Origin: Tetradesmus obliquus
Lineage: Eukaryota; Chlorophyta; Chlorophyceae; Sphaeropleales; Scenedesmaceae
NCBI GenBank assembly: GCA_030272155.1
Contig: CP126196.1
Coordinates: 3,100,001-3,164,000 of the forward strand
DNA length: 64,000 bases
Direction: 5' to 3'
Made by a program: the position numbers and the translations under genes
The notes under the pieces: model-generated
What the model saw: only the letters and a program-made list of their open reading frames with translations
Told to the model about the DNA's origin: nothing
Databases searched by the model: none
Shown: positions 55,937 to 64,000 of the stretch, in pieces
How positions within the stretch are numbered: the first letter of the stretch is position 1
How the letters are laid out: the number at the start of each line of letters is the position of its first letter

Positions 55937-57835
55937 CCTCGTGGTCCATTATGGACATGTGCTAGGTGTGCTTCGTGAAAGTTTAATTATTGTTATATCT
56001 CTTTGTAAAATGTTGATTTATCAAATATGAAGCCGTAAGGATGTCCTGGGGGGTGAGTGCGGAACAGGTTGCCTCACTCTCTCAATGGATCTTTTTATGG
56101 AGCAAGTGCACAGTTATTTAGGTCAGCCCTTGTAACGTTCTTGCCTCAAAAAAAAAAAAAAAAAAAGGATGTCCTGGGGGCAGGATGCGGGTTGGCACGG
56201 GTGTCTGTGAACTGCCACTGGAAACTCACTGGCCGGCTAAAATTCCTACTGGACGATTTTATCCCGGACGTTCCATGACCAAGCATGTTAGGCCCTCACA
56301 TGCCTAGGACTGACATACGAAAATTAGCGCAGTGGCCTTCGATGCGCCGCGACGGTTGAATTTTCGCTCCGGCCCGCCTCGTGGCCAATTTTTTTTTTTT
56401 TTTTGAAGCAAGCCTCGTGGCCCATTATGGACATGTGCTAGGTGTGCTTCGTGAAAGTTTAATTATTGTTATATCTCTTTGTAAAATGTTGATTTATCAA
56501 ATATGAAGCCGTACGGATGTCCTGGGGGCAGGATGCGGGTTGGCACGGGTGTCTGTGAACTGCCACTGGAAACTCACTGGCCGGCTAAAATTCCTACTGG
56601 ACGATTTTATCCCGGACGTTCCATGACCAAGCATGTTAGGCCCTCACATGCCTAGGGCTGACATACGAAAATAAGCGCAGCGGCCTTCGATGCTCCGCGA
56701 CGGTTGAATTTTCGCTCCGGCCCGTCTCGTGGTCCATTATGGACATGTGCTAGGTGTGCTTCGTGAAAGTTTAATTATTGTTATATCTCTTTGTAAAATG
56801 TTGATTTATCAAATATGAAGCCGTAAGGATGTCCTGGGGGGTGAGTGCGGAACAGGTTGCCTCACTCTCTCAATGGATCTTTTTATGGAGCAAGTGCACA
56901 GTTATTTAGGTCAGCCCTTGTAACGTTCTTGCCTCAAAAAAAAAAAAAAAAAAAGGATGTCCTGGGGGCAGGATGCGGGTTGGCACGGGTGTCTGTGAAC
57001 TGCCACTGGAAACTCACTGGCCGGCTAAAATTCCTACTTTTTTTTTTTAAATTCCTACTGGACGATTTTATCCCGGACGTTCCATGACCAAGCATGTTAG
57101 GCCCTCACATGCCTAGGGCTGACATACGAAAATAAGCGCAGCGGCCTTCGATGCGCCGCGACGATTGAATTTTCGCTCCGGCCTGCCTCGTGGCCCGTTA
57201 TGGACATGTGCTAGGTGTGCTTCGTGAAAGTTTAATAATCGTTATATTTCTTTGTAAAATGTTGATTTATCAAATATGAAGCCGTACGGATGTCCTGGGG
57301 GCAGGATGCGGGTTGGCACGGGTGTCTGTGAACTGCCACTGGAAACTCACTGGCCGGCTAAAATTCCTACTGGACGATTTTATCCCGGACGTTCCATGAC
57401 CAAGCATGTTAGGCCCTCACATGCCTAGGGCTGACATACGAAAATAAGCGCAGCTGCCTTCGATGCGCCGCGACGGTTGCATTTTCGCTCAGGCCCGCCT
57501 CGTGGCCCATTATGAACATGTGCTAGGTGTGCTTCGTGAAAGTTTAATTTTATTTTATTTTTTGAAAACAAGAACGTTACAGTGAAAGTTTAATTATTGT
57601 TATATCTCTTTGTAAAATGTTGATTTATCAAATATGAAGCCGTACGGATGTCCTGGGGCAGGATGCGGGTTGGCACGGGTGTCTGTGAACTGCCACTGGA
57701 AACTCACCGGCCGGCTAAAGCTCCTACTGGATGATTTTATCCCGGACGTTCCATGACCAAGCATGTTAGGCCCTCACATGCCTAGGACTGACATACGAAA
57801 ATAAGCGCAGTGGCCTTCGATGCACTGCGACGGTT

Positions 57836-58135
57836 TTTTTTTTTTTTTTTTTTTTTTTGAAGCAAGAACGTTACAAGGGCGGACCTAAATAACTGTGCAC
57901 TTGCTCCATAAAAAGATCCATTGAGAGAGTGAGGCAACCTGTTCCGCACTCACTCCACAGGTCTCTTGTACCAAGAGACGCTGTCACACGATCATGCAGA
58001 CAGCCCCTTGCGGAGCAGCCCCGAAAGGCATCCAGGACCTGACCGAGTGCCCAGACTCCACTAAAATCACAGCCGCGCAATGACGTCCTGTGATGTGTGA
58101 CATACCGTGACTGGCCCTTGAAACAAAATCTGTCC
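57836..58135 (-). mobile_element. LINE-A 3' end (about 277 bp plus poly(A))
   Basis: ACTGCGACGGTT is duplicated around it. It carries the GGGCGGACC variant shared with the copies at 31,131, 42,396 and 46,839, which suggests one recent source lineage. Confidence 0.75.
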
Positions 58136-59027
58136 ACTGCGACGGTTGAATTTTCGCTCCGGCCCGCCTCGTGGCCCATTATGGACATGTGCTAGGTGTG
58201 CTTCGTGAAAGTTTAATTTTTGTTATATCTCTTTGTAAAATGTTGATTTATCAAATATGAAGCCGTACGGATGTCCTGGGGGCAGGATGCGGGTTGGCAC
58301 GGGTGTCTGTGAACTGCCACTGGAAACTCACTGGCCGGCTAAAATTCCTACTGGACGATTTTATCCCGGACGTTCCATGACCAAGCATGTTAGGCCCTCA
58401 CATGCCTAGGACTGACATACGAAAATTAGCGCAGTGGCCTTCGATGCGCCGCGACGGTTGAATTTTCGCTCCGGCCCGTCTCGTGGTCCATTATGGACAT
58501 GTGCTAGGTGTGCTTCGTGAAAGTTTAATTATTGTTATATCTCTTTGTAAAATGTTGATTTATCAAAAATGAAGCCGTAAGGATGTCCTGGGGGGTGAGT
58601 GCGGAACAGGTTGCCTCACTCTCTCAATGGATCTTTTTATGGAGCAAGTGCACAGTTATTTAGGTCAGCCCTTGTAACGTTCTTGCCTCAAAAAAAAAAA
58701 AAAAAAAAGGGATGTCCTGGGGGCAGGATGCGGGTTGGCACGGGTGTCTGTGAACTGCCACTGGAAACTCACTGGCCGGCTAAAATTCCTACTTTTTTTT
58801 TTTAAAATTCCTACTGGACGATTTTATCCCGGACGTTCCATGACCAAGCATGTTAGGCCCTCACATGCCTAGGGCTGACATACGAAAATAAGCGCAGCGG
58901 CCTTCGATGCGCCGCGACGATTGAATTTTCGCTCCGGCCTGCCTCGTGGCCCGTTATGGACATGTGCTAGGTGTGCTTCGTGAAAGTTTAATAATCGTTA
59001 TATTTCTTTGTAAAATGTTGATTTATC

Positions 59028-59743
59028 TTTTTTTTTTTTTTTTTTTTTTTAAAGCAAGAACGTTACAAGGGCTGACCTAAATAACTGTGCACTTGCTCCA
59101 TAAAAAGATCCATTGAGAGAGTGAGGCAACCTGTTCCGCACTCACTCCACAGGTCTCTTGTACCAAGAGACGCTGTCACACGATCATGCAGACAGCCCCT
59201 TGCGGAGCAGCCCCGAAAGGCATCCAGGACCTGACCGAGTGCCCAGACTCCACTAAAATCACAGTCGCGCAATGACGTCCTGTGATGTGTGACAGACCGT
59301 GACTGGCCCTTGAATCAAAATCCGTCCATGGCGTAACTGTCAGCTATCACTGCATGGTGACTTGTACACCTCTACAAGCTGCACTTTACAGGCAGCATTA
59401 CGACACCTACACAAGACGCCTATTAATAGGTGACGGATTGTCGACACAGACAATCCCCACCTGACGATTCATTGACTCTCCACATCATGCAAAGCACATC
59501 CTGCTACTGACCGAACATACACCTATGAGATATGTGGCATTCTGCAGGAAATGACACCACCTCAGGCACACAAAGCCACACACACACACAAACTAATCCA
59601 CACATGCTGCACACATCCTCGTACACTGCTACCCACACGCACGCATACATAACGTACTCTGCTACCCACTCACATGCATACATAACGTATCCCGGCCATC
59701 AACTTAGCCTGTGCCATACTATTTTGCAACACATCACAACGAG
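59028..59743 (-). mobile_element. LINE-A 3'-UTR fragment at the boundary with the 447-bp satellite
   Basis: The T run at 59,028-59,050 is followed by 3' UTR to ...CACATCACAACGAG, where it is cut and the 447-bp satellite begins. No duplicated target is visible because the other side is satellite. Confidence 0.8.
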
Positions 59744-62700
59744 TAGTAATCAAGCAACCCAAGCATAGCTTGGACCAGCGACCCAACAGACTGCTCTCAC
59801 TGGGATTCGATCCCTGATCCTTAAGCATAGAAGCCTGCGCGCATACCAAGTAGACCAAATTGGACACCTAGCATACAAACACATTTCGCGTGTGTTGGAT
59901 GCCACATGTAGACGATTGCAAGCCTACATGGGGGATTCGAGCCCCTCCTTCGAACTCCCTAGTATGCACTAAGCGGCTTTTTGGGTAGGTAAGTACCCTT
60001 TTTCTGTTCTCTCAACCAAGCGGAACCTGTCCCCACATCCAGCGTGGTTCTTGATCCCCCAAGGGAGGCGCGGATTGGGCAGTAGCCTGGTGAGAGGCGT
60101 ACTGCATGCTACTGAACTGGTGTGCGATCCGAGCCATGGCTTGGCCAGTACGTGTTGTAGCACTCCGGGGTATCTGGTAAGTCCGACTGGTAGTAATCAA
60201 GCAACCCAAGCATAGCTTGGACCAGCGACCCAACAGACTGCTCTCACTGGGATTCGATCCCTGATCCTTAAGCATAGAAGCCTGCGCGCATACCAAGTAG
60301 ACCAAATTGGACACCTAGCATACAAACACATTTCGCGTGTGTTGGATGCCACATGTAGACGATTGCAAGCCTACATGGGGGATTCGAGCCCCTCCTTCGA
60401 ACTCCCTAGTATGCACTAAGCGGCTTTTTGGGTAGGTAAGTACCCTTTTTCTGTTCTCTCAACCAAGCGGAACCTGTCCCCACATCCAGCGTGGTTCTTG
60501 ATCCCCCAAGGGAGGCGCGGATTGGGCAGTAGCCTGGTGAGAGGCGTACTGCATGCTACTGAACTGGTGTGCGATCCGAGCCATGGCTTGGCCAGTACGT
60601 GTTGTAGCACTCCGGGGTATCTGGTAAGTCCGACTGGTAGTAATCAAGCAACCCAAGCATAGCTTGGACCAGCGACCCAACAGACTGCTCTCACTGGGAT
60701 TCGATCCCTGATCCTTAAGCATAGAAGCCTGCGCGCATACCAAGTAGACCAAATTGGACACCTAGCATACAAACACATTTCGCGTGTGTTGGATGCCACA
60801 TGTAGACGATTGCAAGCCTACATGGGGGATTCGAGCCCCTCCTTCGAACTCCCTAGTATGCACTAAGCGGCTTTTTGGGTAGGTAAGTACCCTTTTTCTG
60901 TTCTCTCAACCAAGCGGAACCTGTCCCCACATCCAGCGTGGTTCTTGATCCCCCAAGGGAGGCGCGGATTGGGCAGTAGCCTGGTGAGAGGCGTACTGCA
61001 TGCTACTGAACTGGTGTGCGATCCGAGCCATGGCTTGGCCAGTACGTGTTGTAGCACTCCGGGGTATCTGGTAAGTCCGACTGGTAGTAATCAAGCAACC
61101 CAAGCATAGCTTGGACCAGCGACCCAACAGACTGCTCTCACTGGGATTCGATCCCTGATCCTTAAGCATAGAAGCCTGCGCGCATACCAAGTAGACCAAA
61201 TTGGACACCTAGCATACAAACACATTTCGCGTGTGTTGGATGCCACATGTAGACGATTGCAAGCCTACATGGGGGATTCGAGCCCCTCCTTCGAACTCCC
61301 TAGTATGCACTAAGCGGCTTTTTGGGTAGGTAAGTACCCTTTTTCTGTTCTCTCAACCAAGCGGAACCTGTCCCCACATCCAGCGTGGTTCTTGATCCCC
61401 CAAGGGAGGCGCGGATTGGGCAGTAGCCTGGTGAGAGGCGTACTGCATGCTACTGAACTGGTGTGCGATCCGAGCCATGGCTTGGCCAGTACGTGTTGTA
61501 GCACTCCGGGGTATCTGGTAAGTCCGACTGGTAGTAATCAAGCAACCCAAGCATAGCTTGGACCAGCGACCCAACAGACTGCTCTCACTGGGATTCGATC
61601 CCTGATCCTTAAGCATAGAAGCCTGCGCGCATACCAAGTAGACCAAATTGGACACCTAGCATACAAACACATTTCGCGTGTGTTGGATGCCACATGTAGA
61701 CGATTGCAAGCCTACATGGGGGATTCGAGCCCCTCCTTCGAACTCCCTAGTATGCACTAAGCGGCTTTTTGGGTAGGTAAGTACCCTTTTTCTGTTCTCT
61801 CAACCAAGCGGAACCTGTCCCCACATCCAGCGTGGTTCTTGATCCCCCAAGGGAGGCGCGGATTGGGCAGTAGCCTGGTGAGAGGCGTACTGCATGCTAC
61901 TGAACTGGTGTGCGATCCGAGCCATGGCTTGGCCAGTACGTGTTGTAGCACTCCGGGGTATCTGGTAAGTCCGACTGGTAGTAATCAAGCAACCCAAGCA
62001 TAGCTTGGACCAGCGACCCAACAGACTGCTCTCACTGGGATTCGATCCCTGATCCTTAAGCATAGAAGCCTGCGCGCATACCAAGTAGACCAAATTGGAC
62101 ACCTAGCATACAAACACATTTCGCGTGTGTTGGATGCCACATGTAGACGATTGCAAGCCTACATGGGGGATTCGAGCCCCTCCTTCGAACTCCCTAGTAT
62201 GCACTAAGCGGCTTTTTGGGTAGGTAAGTACCCTTTTTCTGTTCTCTCAACCAAGCGGAACCTGTCCCCACATCCAGCGTGGTTCTTGATCCCCCAAGGG
62301 AGGCGCGGATTGGGCAGTAGCCTGGTGAGAGGCGTACTGCATGCTACTGAACTGGTGTGCGATCCGAGCCATGGCTTGGCCAGTACGTGTTGTAGCACTC
62401 CGGGGTATCTGGTAAGTCCGACTGGTAGTAATCAAGCAACCCAAGCATAGCTTGGACCAGCGACCCAACAGACTGCTCTCACTGGGATTCGATCCCTGAT
62501 CCTTAAGCATAGAAGCCTGCGCGCATACCAAGTAGACCAAATTGGACACCTAGCATACAAACACATTTCGCGTGTGTTGGATGCCACATGTAGACGATTG
62601 CAAGCCTACATGGGGGATTCGAGCCCCTCCTTCGAACTCCCTAGTATGCACTAAGCGGCTTTTTGGGTAGGTAAGTACCCTTTTTCTGTTCTCTCAACCA

Positions 62701-64000
62701 AGCGGAACCTGTCCCCACATCCAGCGTGGTTCTTGATCCCCCAAGGGAGGCGCGGATTGGGCAGTAGCCTGGTGAGAGGCGTACTGCATGCTACTGAACT
62801 GGTGTGCGATCCGAGCCATGGCTTGGCCAGTACGTGTTGTAGCACTCCGGGGTATCTGGTAAGTCCGACTGGTAGTAATCAAGCAACCCAAGCATAGCTT
62901 GGACCAGCGACCCAACAGACTGCTCTCACTGGGATTCGATCCCTGATCCTTAAGCATAGAAGCCTGCGCGCATACCAAGTAGACCAAATTGGACACCTAG
63001 CATACAAACACATTTCGCGTGTGTTGGATGCCACATGTAGACGATTGCAAGCCTACATGGGGGATTCGAGCCCCTCCTTCGAACTCCCTAGTATGCACTA
63101 AGCGGCTTTTTGGGTAGGTAAGTACCCTTTTTCTGTTCTCTCAACCAAGCGGAACCTGTCCCCACATCCAGCGTGGTTCTTGATCCCCCAAGGGAGGCGC
63201 GGATTGGGCAGTAGCCTGGTGAGAGGCGTACTGCATGCTACTGAACTGGTGTGCGATCCGAGCCATGGCTTGGCCAGTACGTGTTGTAGCACTCCGGGGT
63301 ATCTGGTAAGTCCGACTGGTAGTAATCAAGCAACCCAAGCATAGCTTGGACCAGCGACCCAACAGACTGCTCTCACTGGGATTCGATCCCTGATCCTTAA
63401 GCATAGAAGCCTGCGCGCATACCAAGTAGACCAAATTGGACACCTAGCATACAAACACATTTCGCGTGTGTTGGATGCCACATGTAGACGATTGCAAGCC
63501 TACATGGGGGATTCGAGCCCCTCCTTCGAACTCCCTAGTATGCACTAAGCGGCTTTTTGGGTAGGTAAGTACCCTTTTTCTGTTCTCTCAACCAAGCGGA
63601 ACCTGTCCCCACATCCAGCGTGGTTCTTGATCCCCCAAGGGAGGCGCGGATTGGGCAGTAGCCTGGTGAGAGGCGTACTGCATGCTACTGAACTGGTGTG
63701 CGATCCGAGCCATGGCTTGGCCAGTACGTGTTGTAGCACTCCGGGGTATCTGGTAAGTCCGACTGGTAGTAATCAAGCAACCCAAGCATAGCTTGGACCA
63801 GCGACCCAACAGACTGCTCTCACTGGGATTCGATCCCTGATCCTTAAGCATAGAAGCCTGCGCGCATACCAAGTAGACCAAATTGGACACCTAGCATACA
63901 AACACATTTCGCGTGTGTTGGATGCCACATGTAGACGATTGCAAGCCTACATGGGGGATTCGAGCCCCTCCTTCGAACTCCCTAGTATGCACTAAGCGGC
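59744..64000. repeat. 447-bp tandem satellite, about 9.5 copies, runs off the window
   Basis: The start TAGTAATCAAGCAACCC recurs at 59,744, 60,191, 60,638 and every 447 bp after that. The copies appear identical, so the array was recently homogenised (or its assembly is collapsed or expanded). Each unit carries a tRNA-like segment and a second GGGGATTCGAGCCCC hairpin-like T-arm about 150 bp away. Short open frames of 64 and 100 codons repeat per unit without domain-like content. It shares no sequence with the A-unit. Confidence 0.95.
59792..59864 (-). pseudogene. tRNA-Arg(TCT)-like segment, repeated in each 447-bp unit
   Basis: The minus strand gives 73 nt with tRNA positions in register: T8, A14, G18G19, T33, anticodon TCT at 34-36, variable AGGAT, T-loop ATCGAAT, and 3' end TGAGAGCA. 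An A-box-like TGGTCTACTTGG and B-box GGATCGAATCC fit the pol III consensus. The acceptor strands do not pair and the D and anticodon stems are poor, so it is tRNA-derived rather than a working tRNA. Equivalent segments lie 447 bp apart to the window end. Confidence 0.6.

Larger units (their letters stand above)
36945..59027. repeat. 22-kb higher-order A-unit / LINE-A satellite array
   Basis: Roughly fifty A-units (312 bp start to start where uninterrupted, e.g. 43,170 to 43,482 and 48,787 to 49,099) in plus orientation. Certain LINE-A insertions recur at fixed A-unit positions: a ~110-bp plus-strand 3' end at the AAGGATGTCCTGGGG site (thirteen times), a tail-only T insertion at AAATTCCTACT, an 8-nt end at CCTCGTGGCC, and a 19-nt end at GTGAAAGTTTAATT. 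Spacings between the thirteen plus-strand ends repeat at about 1.44 kb and 2.0-2.1 kb, so blocks of several A-units were amplified together. No host gene or RNA gene was seen. Confidence 0.85.

Noticed and set aside
59792-59864. Functional tRNA-Arg gene cluster
   Set aside because: Acceptor strands do not pair and the D and anticodon stems are mostly mismatched, despite correct register and box elements.
60012-60314. Repeated 64- and 100-codon frames in the 447-bp satellite as genes
   Set aside because: They overlap the tRNA-like segment and have no domain-like features; identity across units is due to satellite homogenisation.
59744-64000. CRISPR array
   Set aside because: Units are 447 bp and identical throughout, with no short repeat and variable spacer pattern; the sequence context is eukaryotic.

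Overview
The window looks like nuclear DNA of a green alga, most likely Chlorophyceae. The evidence is CAG/CTG-rich coding sequence giving long poly-Gln and poly-Ala runs, TGTAA poly(A) signals just upstream of retroelement poly(A) tails, and two LINE types known from green algae: an L1-clade element reminiscent of Zepp, and a Dualen/RandI-type element. No complete ordinary host gene is visible. The window is a cluster of retroelements nested in satellite DNA, of the kind that forms centromeres or heterochromatic blocks in several green algae (placement is inference).

Layout. 1-6,858: a 5'-truncated L1-clade LINE ('LINE-A' copy 1, 52-3,578, itself hit by a 175-bp retro-insertion), then LINE-A tail fragments and copies of a ~312-bp satellite ('A-unit'). 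6,859-24,766: one 17.9-kb block inserted into a single A-unit and flanked by the 7-bp duplication AAAATGT. On the minus strand it holds a host-like gene fragment with an intron, a Dualen-type LINE with cysteine-protease, AP-endonuclease, reverse transcriptase, PHD finger, PCIF1-like, RNase H and restriction-like endonuclease modules, and, in the LINE's (GA)n tail, a young element with 876-bp direct terminal repeats. 24,767-31,119: mixed A-units and LINE-A fragments on both strands. 31,131-36,944: LINE-A copy 2 (5.8 kb, long open ORF2, clear target-site duplication). 36,945-59,027: a 22-kb array of A-units in which particular LINE-A insertions recur at fixed A-unit positions, a higher-order satellite. 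59,028-59,743: a last LINE-A fragment. 59,744-64,000: about 9.5 head-to-tail copies of a 447-bp satellite carrying a 73-nt tRNA-Arg(TCT)-like module; it runs off the right edge.

How the parts relate. LINE-A appears to supply its reverse transcriptase, poly(A)-primed insertion and serial 5' truncation; nearly every LINE-A fragment ends in the same 3' end (TGTAACGTTCTTGCTTC plus poly(A)). A-units are the recurrent target, and later amplification spread A-unit/LINE-A composites as satellite. The Dualen-type element is a separate, structurally richer LINE. Its parts lie in one 8-kb frame interrupted by three stop codons, plus an upstream protease ORF in another frame. The most unusual content is the PHD plus PCIF1-like methyltransferase-fold region between RT and RNase H, next to both known classes of LINE endonuclease in one element.
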